45,643 bases of DNA from CAZQEC01 sp964591565 (GTDB taxonomy: Bacteria > Patescibacteriota > UBA1384 > CAJBMM01), in assembly GCA_964591565.1 (NCBI GenBank), contig CAZQEC010000003.1, positions 1-45,643 of the forward strand, read 5' to 3'. Within the stretch, counting starts at the first letter, position 1. Each line of letters starts with the position of its first letter. Shown in pieces: positions 26,665 to 33,609 of this stretch. The position numbers and the translations under genes were made by a program. The notes under the pieces are model-generated. The model was not told where the DNA came from and made no database searches. It worked only from the letters and a program-made list of their open reading frames with translations.

Positions 26665-26755
26665 AAGAAAATGATAATGGATAATGCAAAATGGATAATT
26701 AAGGTGTCGCTTCCGCGACTTTAATAGATGTGGCTTTAGCCACTCCATAATTATG
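26665..26755. repeat. Dispersed repeat with internal hairpins, copy 1
   Basis: The segment is related, in inverted orientation, to 38141-38234. Both have CATAATTATGGAG at one end and AAGAAAATGATAATGGA at the other. Between these lie two small hairpins (GTGGCTTTAGCCAC here) and the core GTGTCGC...GCGAC. It is non-coding. Confidence 0.6.
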
Positions 26756-26865
26756 GTTGCGACCCTTAAGGAGCAATTACAAATCGTAGATTTGATGCAT
26801 TATTGTTGCGAGCAAAGTGAGTAACTACAAATTGCAAATTTGATGACTTATCATTTATACATTTT

Positions 26866-28146
26866 TTACATTCTCCCTATCCCACGATAAATAATTCCCA
26901 GCTTTTTCATCTCCTTCGGCTCGAACATATTGCGACCGTCAATGACCAGTGGAGTATTCATTTTTTTGATCACTTTAGCCCATTTGACTTTTAGAAACTC
27001 AGGCCACTCCGTCATGATGATCAACCCGTCAGCTCCTTCACACGCCTCAAGCGCCGATTTAGTCATTATCGCAGATGCAGATTTTTTCTCAACCACCGGA
27101 TCATACACTTTGACGCTTGCACCTTCTTCACACAGTCGAGTAATAATTTCAACTGCTGGAGCATCACGCACGTCGTCGGTGCCCGGCTTAAACGCCACTC
27201 CCCAAACCGCCACCGTTTTGCCCGCCAAATTACCCAATTCGTCTTTGATTTTTTTGATCATACGGGCGCGTTGACCGTGGTTAACCGCCTCTGTCGCCTC
27301 CAATATCTCAAAGTCCTCACCGGAGTCCTGCGCGATGGCGATTAAGGCTCGAACGTCCTTCGGAAAACATGAGCCACCGTAGCCCAAACCAGCTGACAAA
27401 AACGCTTTCGATCCAATGCGCGCGTCCAGCTTCATACCACGCGCCACATCGGCCACGTCGGCGCCCATTTGCTCGCATATTCGGGCGATTGAATTAATGA
27501 AAGATATTTGCGTCGCCAAGTAAGAGTTCGAGGCATATTTTATCATTTCAGCGGCGGCTGGATTGGTCACAACTATTGGAGCGCTTAAAGGTTGATAAAG
27601 CGTTGATAATATTTCCGCGGCCCTAGATTTGTCATCAACACCTATCACTACTCGATCGGGATGAAAAAAATCTGCAATAGCTGATCCTTCGCGTAAAAAT
27701 TCGGGGTTAGACACCACCGAAAACTGGCCTGCGTACTTTTTTTTAATGGTGCGTTTAATAATTTCATTGGTACCAATTGGCACGGTACTTTTGATCACAA
27801 TCACTCGATCGCTATTGATTGAGTTTGATATGACCTCAGTCACTTGCATGACCGCCCGAGTGTCGGCGCGTCCGCTTTCGTCAGATGGGGTGCCAACCGC
27901 TATAAATATCACGTCCGATTCATTCACATGAGTGGCTATTTCATCATCAAACCTAAGCCGTCCCGTGGCGATATTTTTTTGCAGTAATTCGTCCAAACCC
28001 GGCTCAAAGATCGGGCTTTTGCCCCTCTTTAACATCGCTATTTTTTCAACGTTGTTGTCGACACACACCACCTCATTACCCAGCTCCGCTAAACCAACCC
28101 CTTGAATTAACCCAACGTAGCCGGTGCCGATAACCATTATTTTCAT
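26866..28146 (-). CDS. ugd: UDP-glucose 6-dehydrogenase
   Basis: A 426-residue enzyme that makes UDP-glucuronate from the UDP-glucose formed by GalU. GTGYVGL near the N-terminus binds NAD; FIAVGTPSDESG, IKSTVPIGT, NPEFLREGSAI and the catalytic-cysteine motif GYGGSCFPKDVRAL are all present, and the C-terminal domain has VWGVAFKPGTDDVRDAP. ATG 28146 has AGGA upstream; the longer reading to 28191 adds an unrelated N-terminus. A TGCTAATAT extended -10 lies about 30 bases upstream on the minus strand. Confidence 0.95.
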   Translation of the reverse strand: MKIMVIGTGYVGLIQGVGLAELGNEVVCVDNNVEKIAMLKRGKSPIFEPGLDELLQKNIATGRLRFDDEIATHVNESDVIFIAVGTPSDESGRADTRAVMQVTEVISNSINSDRVIVIKSTVPIGTNEIIKRTIKKKYAGQFSVVSNPEFLREGSAIADFFHPDRVVIGVDDKSRAAEILSTLYQPLSAPIVVTNPAAAEMIKYASNSYLATQISFINSIARICEQMGADVADVARGMKLDARIGSKAFLSAGLGYGGSCFPKDVRALIAIAQDSGEDFEILEATEAVNHGQRARMIKKIKDELGNLAGKTVAVWGVAFKPGTDDVRDAPAVEIITRLCEEGASVKVYDPVVEKKSASAIMTKSALEACEGADGLIIMTEWPEFLKVKWAKVIKKMNTPLVIDGRNMFEPKEMKKLGIIYRGIGRM

Positions 28147-28194
28147 TATTTTCCTCAATGTTTCTGTTGGCATATTAGCACACCACCCCATTTT

Positions 28195-28223
28195 TTGACC
28201 AGCGCTCTGTACAGTTTTGTAAT
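28195..28223 (+). promoter_or_regulatory. Sigma-70 type promoter for the lipoprotein hydrolase gene
   Basis: TTGACC (28195-28200), a 17-base spacer, and TGTAAT (28218-28223) stand about 65 bases before the start codon. Confidence 0.6.
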
Positions 28224-28290
28224 AATCCGTTAAAAATAGGAGTAGACGTTCACTTGGCGCGCTCGTTCACAACCGAGTAAGGAGAATGTA

Positions 28291-29994
28291 ATGAAACGAC
28301 CAATCGGCCTGATGATGGTGGCGGTGATGTTTGGTCTGATGTCGTGTGGCGGAGGCGGGAATGGCGGTGGATCTATTCCGCCCGGAATAACTGTGCGGGC
28401 AGGCGATCGACTGTCCACAACGATCGGTGAGACACTTATCACCTCCGGGGTTTTCCCGAGTGACGGAACCGTTACAGTCACCGAAAAGCCCGCGCCCGCA
28501 GTGGTTCAACCAAACTTCGGCGGCATTCAGCCAATGTTGACCGTAAGTTCAACTGTCCAGCCAAATGGCGGGTTCAGCGTCAGTTATCCGGATACCAGCA
28601 ATGGAGCTCCTGCGATGGCAGGGATATTCGACGGCAAAGAGCCGATCGGTGCGTTTCCAGTCACGAAAGAGAACGGGCGAATGATCGTGACAATGGACCC
28701 AGCCTATCTTCCTCAAAATCGATCCCGAGATATCTCTATAATCTCAATTATCATCGGGATCATCAAAAACTACCTGCCTCCCGATCCAACCGTCAGTTTG
28801 AAACAGGTTGGCGCGGCGGGCGAAGGGCAAGGGCTAGTTTACATCCCAGGCTTACTGCAAAAAGCCGATGACGCGGTACCGGCAGTTCAAACCGTAAAAT
28901 CAGATCGTGGCTACGGCTCTGCGTATGTTGTCGATTACGACTGGCGCGCCCCGGTAGCCACAGTGGCTCACGGACTAAAGGACGCTATTAGCGATCTGCC
29001 CGTCAAAAGTGCCGACCTTGTCGGCTACTCGAAGGGCGGGCTTGTTGGGCGCTGGACACTTGAAGAACTCGGCGGCACGCTTGCGTTCAAGCGAGCGATG
29101 TATATGGGCGTGCCGAACAAGGGATGCTCATTGACCCTGGCCGCGCTATATGGCCTACTAGGTTCAGCATTTCTCAAAAGCTCGTTACCATTGCCATTTA
29201 TAGATGGACCGAACGCAGAGTGTTTAACCGAGTTGTTACCAAACAGCACTCTGTTAAGCGATCTGAATACTGATTGGTATAGACAGAACGGGCTTGTTGT
29301 CTATATGTTTGTCGCCGGACAATTCGGAATCTTGCCAACCGACCTAGTGGTTGGCGTCAGTAGTGCGCTACTAAACGGTAGCGGCATCGAGAATCATACC
29401 AATGGCTCAATAATTCGTCAGACAATGGAGGGACAAACGCATTTCACGCTTGATGATGCGAATTCCATTGTTTCTGCCTTACAACGTTTCCCTACCTCTA
29501 ACACAGGAATTGACATCAGCTTCTCCGAAAACCCAGTTAAGGCGTCGCTAGACGCAACTAAATGGGCATCCCGCGTGACGTTCACAAACCGAACCAACCA
29601 AAGAGTGACCAACGAAGCACTCTTGTTGGAAGGATATAACCGCCCAGGATACTGGAATAATAACTCATGGTACGATCCATCAACGCCTGCAGACGAATTC
29701 TTTCCGCGAAAGCGTGTGGAATGGAATTACGTTCTGAATGTAGACGAATCCGTGACACTCGACTTGGAGCATTGGCTAGGCACAAGCGGAACTAAAATCG
29801 GACATCTTCCTCCGGATCTCTGGGCCGGTAGTGTGCGGTTTATACTGCTGGCTAGTGGAGAAAACGGTCAACGTTATAACAAGGAGGTGGTTCTGAAACT
29901 GAAAACTCCCTATAATGTGCCAAATGATCCGCAAACCCGTGCCGTACTCAAAGCGACCGTTCAAGACGTAGGCGGTTCCGGTCGCCGAGAATAG
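28291..29994 (+). CDS. Lipoprotein with alpha/beta-hydrolase (lipase-like) domain, cassette gene
   Basis: A 567-residue predicted lipoprotein. The signal peptide ends in the lipobox LMSC with Cys19, followed by a Gly-rich linker. A beta-rich segment spans about 30-150. The hydrolase domain follows, with GLVYIPG (oxyanion-loop strand) and the nucleophile elbow GYSKGG (Ser247), then GVPNKGC. A C-terminal beta domain covers about 400-567. The elbow resembles PGAP1/lipase-like esterases; the substrate is unknown. AAGGAGAATGTA precedes the ATG, and the gene has its own promoter and downstream hairpin. Its codon use is more GC-rich than that of the neighbouring genes. Confidence 0.8.
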   Translation: MKRPIGLMMVAVMFGLMSCGGGGNGGGSIPPGITVRAGDRLSTTIGETLITSGVFPSDGTVTVTEKPAPAVVQPNFGGIQPMLTVSSTVQPNGGFSVSYPDTSNGAPAMAGIFDGKEPIGAFPVTKENGRMIVTMDPAYLPQNRSRDISIISIIIGIIKNYLPPDPTVSLKQVGAAGEGQGLVYIPGLLQKADDAVPAVQTVKSDRGYGSAYVVDYDWRAPVATVAHGLKDAISDLPVKSADLVGYSKGGLVGRWTLEELGGTLAFKRAMYMGVPNKGCSLTLAALYGLLGSAFLKSSLPLPFIDGPNAECLTELLPNSTLLSDLNTDWYRQNGLVVYMFVAGQFGILPTDLVVGVSSALLNGSGIENHTNGSIIRQTMEGQTHFTLDDANSIVSALQRFPTSNTGIDISFSENPVKASLDATKWASRVTFTNRTNQRVTNEALLLEGYNRPGYWNNNSWYDPSTPADEFFPRKRVEWNYVLNVDESVTLDLEHWLGTSGTKIGHLPPDLWAGSVRFILLASGENGQRYNKEVVLKLKTPYNVPNDPQTRAVLKATVQDVGGSGRRE

Positions 29995-30017
29995 ATACGG
30001 CTGCTGAAACACAAACA

Positions 30018-30047
30018 CACGCCTCGACCCTCAAGGGTCGAGGCGTG
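30018..30047. terminator. Strong hairpin downstream of the hydrolase gene
   Basis: A perfect 14-bp inverted repeat: CACGCCTCGACCCT (30018-30031) and its complement at 30034-30047. It starts 24 bases after the stop. No U-tract follows on the plus strand; GTGTTTGTG follows on the minus strand. Confidence 0.65.
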
Positions 30048-30449
30048 AAATATGCCCCAACTACAGGGTCTCGAGCGTGAAATTATTATATAATTTCGGC
30101 AAATAACAGACTGTCAATGTCATTTAGATGTTTTGATGTTTCCTCGCATTATTCGACAAAATAACCCGTGAGACATCAGATCATTTTCGTTATTACACGT
30201 AGCAATTGCGCTTACAATTATGACGGATAATTTTCATTGATTAGATCTCAATATAATTCTTTGGATGTGATCACATCGTCTACGAAAAACAAAAAAACTG
30301 GTCGTCGATTTTATTTTTGAGCGCCGAGATCAGTTCATTCACAATTATATTGTCGAAACAGGCATATACGAAGTAAACAATTAACAGTTAACTACAAACA
30401 ATTAACAAACTATTTAGTTAACAGTTAAGTGTTAAAAGTTAATAGTCAG
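30048..30449. other. Non-coding AT-rich stretch
   Basis: I see no convincing gene here. The last ~90 bases are rich in GTTAAC/TTAACAGTTAA words, also found near both tRNA-Ser genes. Confidence 0.5.
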
Positions 30450-30483
30450 CCACGTTAAAATTGCTACGCAATTTATTACGTGG
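30450..30483 (-). terminator. Hairpin that includes the tRNA-Ser CCA end
   Basis: CCACGTTAAAATTGC (30450-30464) faces GCAATTTATTACGTGG (30468-30483): 6 bp at the base and about 6 bp at the tip, around a small internal loop. The TGG at 30481-30483 is the complement of the encoded CCA of the tRNA, so the CCA lies in the stem. Confidence 0.65.
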
Positions 30484-30570
30484 CGGAGAGGGTGAGATTC
30501 GAACTCACGGTACCGTTTCCGGTACACTAGTTTTCAAGACTAGCTCCATAAACCACTCGGGCACCTCTCC
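30481..30570 (-). tRNA. tRNA-Ser(UGA)
   Basis: On the minus strand the cloverleaf starts GGAGAGGTGCCCGAGTGG. It has the anticodon stem/loop CTAGT-CTTGAAA-ACTAG, reading UGA, a long variable arm (GTACCGGAAACGGTAC) typical of class II serine tRNAs, the T-arm GAGTTCGAATCTC and the acceptor end CCTCTCC-G-CCA. The CCA is encoded. Confidence 0.95.
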
Positions 30571-31076
30571 ATAATAACTAACAACTGTTAACAATTAACA
30601 GTTAACCAAATCCAAAATAACTGCGACTAGTCTATCTGAATAATTATTATCATAGCACGAAACCTACACATTATCCACCCATCGAATATGTAACTCTATT
30701 AACTAAAATTATCTTGTCATCTCGAGCGATTCGACTGCGCTCACCGTAGGCGTAGCCGAGAGATCTATCAAGATTTCTCCAACCCTGAAACAAGTTCAGT
30801 GGGTCGAAATGACACCGAGTTTTATATTCACGGATTTAATCTTTTGTTATTGTTCGAGGTACAAAGTGCCGAGAACTAAGGAGATAGTTCTCGCTGTCGC
30901 CCGCCTTGGCAAGCTCGCCTCGGCGAGACAGGCTCGAACAGTATGCGGCGTACAGAAATGACGTTATCGCCAATTTTTTCATAATCTTTCTTTTCGCTTC
31001 CATTTGTTTCGCTGTGGCACTGATTACAATTAACCTGTCGCACTTAAAAATCTTAAGAACATGAAAGGAGTCTGTG
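30571..31076. other. Non-coding stretch with a dispersed repeat
   Basis: It contains GTTAAC-rich sequence next to the tRNA, then a repeat unit at 30716-30813, then the leader of the small ORF at 31077. TACAAT near 31024 is a possible -10 box. A minus-strand open frame of 96 codons here looks spurious because it crosses repeat sequence and lacks a ribosome binding site. Confidence 0.5.
30716..30813. repeat. Dispersed repeat, GTCATCTCGA ... TCGAAATGAC
   Basis: The terminal inverted repeats GTCATCTCGA and TCGAAATGAC bound a ~98-bp unit. Related ends occur at 35291, 35958, 41011-41128, 43066-43158 and 43273. Confidence 0.7.
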
Positions 31077-31172
31077 ATGATTGACTGGCTCAATCGGCGG
31101 TATCGTCGGATGATCCAGTGGATCATCTGGCACGAAGTGCAAACTTCGCGGCGCCTTGCGCCACCGAACTAA
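31077..31172 (+). CDS. Small basic ORF, 31 residues
   Basis: The ATG at 31077 is preceded by GAAAGGAG at a good distance. The frame encodes 31 residues rich in Arg and Trp (MIDWLNRRYRRMIQWIIWH...), a potentially amphipathic, membrane-active helix. The TAA stop overlaps the first bases of a perfect 10-bp terminator hairpin. The context of Shine-Dalgarno, short frame and terminator argues that it is expressed. I recognise no homologue. Confidence 0.5.
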   Translation: MIDWLNRRYRRMIQWIIWHEVQTSRRLAPPN

Positions 31173-31205
31173 ACGCTCGCCGAGGTCGTACCAAAGCGAG
31201 CGTTT
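31171..31205 (+). terminator. Terminator of the small ORF
   Basis: AAACGCTCGC (31171-31180) is perfectly complementary to GCGAGCGTTT (31196-31205), with a 15-base loop. The tail is GCATTTCTC. Confidence 0.75.
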
Positions 31206-31266
31206 GCATTTCTCGAAGATATTTTTCAATTGTTTTCTATCAACATAATCAATAGTCTAGCTATTG

Positions 31267-31283
31267 CCTGATCTTCGATCAGG
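31267..31283. promoter_or_regulatory. Palindrome upstream of the epimerase cassette, possible operator
   Basis: CCTGATC-TTC-GATCAGG is a perfect inverted repeat about 55 bases before the start at 31338. It lies between a possible -35 (TTGCCT) and -10 (TTTAAC). A second small palindrome, AATAGTCTAGCTATT, stands at 31251-31265. Confidence 0.4.
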
Positions 31284-31337
31284 TTACTTTAACATGACGT
31301 TATGCTGTAACTCGCGCTGCTTAAAAAGGAGCATCGA

Positions 31338-32273
31338 ATGCAGAACAAAAACGTCCTAGTAACAGGTGGAGCGGGTTTCATCGGCTCACATCTCGTACGC
31401 GAGTTAGTTGCGCTAGGCGCAAACGTACGCGTCCTAGACAACTTATCATCTGGTAGACGTGAGCGGCTATCGGGTTTGGAGTTCGAGTTCATGCGCGGTG
31501 ATGTACGTAGTCTTCCCGACTGCGAAAAGGCGTCGCATGGTTGCCATGTTGTTTTCCACGTGGCCGCATACGTATCCGTACAAGGGTCAATAAACAACCC
31601 TGTTCTGTCCAACGCAGTGAACTTCATGGGTACACAAAATGTGCGGCGCGCTGCAACGAATGCTGGGGTGGGGCGTGTCATATTCTCGTCATCCGCGGCA
31701 GTATATGGCGATAATGCGTGCCCACCAATTGTTGAAGATACGCAAAAAGCACCGACCTCACCATACGGTGAGCACAAGTCGCTATCGGAACACATACTAC
31801 TATCGAGCTGTGACCACGAGGCAATCGTACTACGTTACTTTAATGTGTACGGACCGGGACAAAACCCTGAAAGCGAATATGCGGCCGTTATCCCGAAATG
31901 GATCAACATACTGCTTGCCAGTAAAACACCGACAATCTTCGGCGATGGCCGGCAGACGCGGGATTTCGTGAATGTATGTGATGTGGCGCGCGCTAATATA
32001 CGTGCCGCAACAGCTCCAAACGTGAGTGGCTGTGTGTTCAACATAGGAAGCGGTTTTCCAACATCGCTAAACATGCTTTATGATTTGTTGGTTCGCATAA
32101 CCGGTCTTAACCAGAAGCCCATGTACGAAGCCGCGCGCGACGGCGATATCATGCATTCACATGCCGACGTTACAAAAGCCGCCACTCGAATGGGATTCAC
32201 AGCCACAACTTCCCTCACAGAAGGATTGAGGAAGACGGTTGATTATTATCGCACACAACTCAACGAGTCGTGA
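31338..32273 (+). CDS. NAD-dependent UDP-sugar epimerase, GalE-like, cassette gene
   Basis: A 311-residue extended SDR protein: TGGAGFIGSHLVREL, FHVAAYVSV, SSSAAVYGD and the catalytic YGEHK, then LRYFNVYGPGQ. This order is that of UDP-glucose/UDP-HexNAc 4-epimerases. AAAAAGGAGCATCGA precedes the ATG. It uses ATA for isoleucine more often than the neighbouring polysaccharide genes, which suggests a different origin. The next gene starts 17 bases after its stop with its own Shine-Dalgarno. Confidence 0.85.
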   Translation: MQNKNVLVTGGAGFIGSHLVRELVALGANVRVLDNLSSGRRERLSGLEFEFMRGDVRSLPDCEKASHGCHVVFHVAAYVSVQGSINNPVLSNAVNFMGTQNVRRAATNAGVGRVIFSSSAAVYGDNACPPIVEDTQKAPTSPYGEHKSLSEHILLSSCDHEAIVLRYFNVYGPGQNPESEYAAVIPKWINILLASKTPTIFGDGRQTRDFVNVCDVARANIRAATAPNVSGCVFNIGSGFPTSLNMLYDLLVRITGLNQKPMYEAARDGDIMHSHADVTKAATRMGFTATTSLTEGLRKTVDYYRTQLNES

Positions 32274-32289
32274 CAAGGAGGTATATGCT

Positions 32290-33498
32290 TTGCCATCAAA
32301 TAGGTACGAAGAGATTGTTGGGAAACATCCAATTGGATGTCGAGTATTCGACCTAAACCCCGGCAACCACCACGACGCAATATTCACTGTTCCAAACACG
32401 CTCGACGATTTCACGGAAGTGTGCGATTTGCATCAAAAGCACATCGGCGCACTTCACACTCATTTCATGTGTGACTCATCATTGCCGTTTGGTCCAATCA
32501 CCTATGCGCCATGTGGACGTATATTCGGAGACTTCACCAGTCCGGCAGGTCAAGATGAACTTATGGGCTACAGGCTAACGGTATCCGAAAGACACCATAT
32601 CCTGCCAGAAGCAATTCGTCCGGTTTGGGATCTGATGAGGCTACGTCGAAAGCACACCATTCATCATGACGGGAAGTTTGTTTGCCTGCGTCAGATAGAC
32701 CAAGGTGCAAATGACCTCAGCCTCGTGATTTCGCCCGGCCGATACAGCGAGGCTAAGTTCAGCATGGATGCCGAGGGTCATACTCTTGGCATAACAAACA
32801 AGGAGTTCGAATTTCTGGCCATGAATTTGACGTATGTTGAGCAATGTGAGCTCGAGGAGTTGTATACAGACCTATGCAGTCGCCACAACTCAGACCTCAC
32901 CATTCGCCAAATTATACACCAGATGCATGGTGGTCTCCCCACATTCAACGATGGGATATACCATCACGTTATAGGCATAGCTGGGGTCATACTCACCGAA
33001 GACGGGTGGGTTGTGGTAACACGACGCGGAAGTTCTGTGTCAGTGAACCACGGCATCAACTGCCCTATATCGGGTGGCGTTGATTGGGATAATACCTATA
33101 TGCCAAGCAGTGTGGTCGAGCTGGTTGCTCGGCAAACTGCTTTAGAGGCACACGAAGAGGCAGGCATACGTGCCTTCCATCCCAGTCTAACGCCAACATG
33201 TGGTTCAAACGGCCACATAACCATACTGGGACTGGTACGCGAACTGGCGCGTGGCGGTAGCCCCGAATTTATGTGCTGCATCCAGTATCGGGGCTCACTC
33301 GCCGAGCTGATTTCAACCATGGCCAGTAACGGTCATTGCGGCAAGGCAGAAACAGATAGATTCATCTATGCCCTGCCACTCGTTGAGGCTCGTCGCATAC
33401 CACGGGAAGCACCCTCGTTTCACATACACCCGAAAGCGCGACTGAATTTGGTATTGCTCGACCACGCAATCGCGCGTGGCACCATTGAGCCGCCTTAG
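32290..33498 (+). CDS. NUDIX-domain protein with N-terminal extension, cassette gene
   Basis: A 402-residue protein. The first ~230 residues are uncharacterised and rich in His and Cys (HIGALHTHFMCDSS). The C-terminal part has a NUDIX-like core: HHVIGIAGVILTEDGWVVVTRR, SGGVDW and the box-like TALEAHEEAGI, where AHEEAGI matches UxEExGU. I choose TTG 32290 because AAGGAGG stands eight bases before it; the ATG at 32285 is out of frame and closes after 23 codons. The last codons lie in the terminator stem. It is probably cotranscribed with the epimerase. Confidence 0.7.
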   Translation: MPSNRYEEIVGKHPIGCRVFDLNPGNHHDAIFTVPNTLDDFTEVCDLHQKHIGALHTHFMCDSSLPFGPITYAPCGRIFGDFTSPAGQDELMGYRLTVSERHHILPEAIRPVWDLMRLRRKHTIHHDGKFVCLRQIDQGANDLSLVISPGRYSEAKFSMDAEGHTLGITNKEFEFLAMNLTYVEQCELEELYTDLCSRHNSDLTIRQIIHQMHGGLPTFNDGIYHHVIGIAGVILTEDGWVVVTRRGSSVSVNHGINCPISGGVDWDNTYMPSSVVELVARQTALEAHEEAGIRAFHPSLTPTCGSNGHITILGLVRELARGGSPEFMCCIQYRGSLAELISTMASNGHCGKAETDRFIYALPLVEARRIPREAPSFHIHPKARLNLVLLDHAIARGTIEPP

Positions 33499-33517
33499 AC
33501 ATTGTCAAGGGCGGCTC
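33487..33517 (+). terminator. Terminator overlapping the NUDIX gene's stop
   Basis: GAGCCGCC (33487-33494) pairs with GGCGGCTC (33510-33517), followed by TTCATTTATTTTT. The stop codon TAG (33496-33498) lies in the loop. Confidence 0.85.
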
Positions 33518-33593
33518 TTCATTTATTTTTAAAAATTAAAATGTACCACACATTAGCGTCATGTTTACAATTTGATGACAAGTGAGTTAAAAA

Positions 33594-33603
33594 TTGCTAA
33601 AAT
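33594..33603 (+). promoter_or_regulatory. Extended -10 for leaderless expression of the GHMP kinase gene
   Basis: TTGCTAAAAT contains the extended -10 TGcTAAAAT. It ends six bases before the ATG at 33610, so transcription would begin at or next to the start codon. No Shine-Dalgarno is present. Confidence 0.45.
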
Positions 33604-33609
33604 AACCAC

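Noticed and set aside
30836..31126. Minus-strand frame of 96 codons
   Set aside because: It lies antisense to the small-ORF leader and next to repeat sequence, with no Shine-Dalgarno and no recognisable protein features.
32285..32356. ATG-initiated 23-codon frame at the NUDIX gene start
   Set aside because: It is out of frame with the NUDIX domain and has no supporting features. It is kept only as a start-site conflict.
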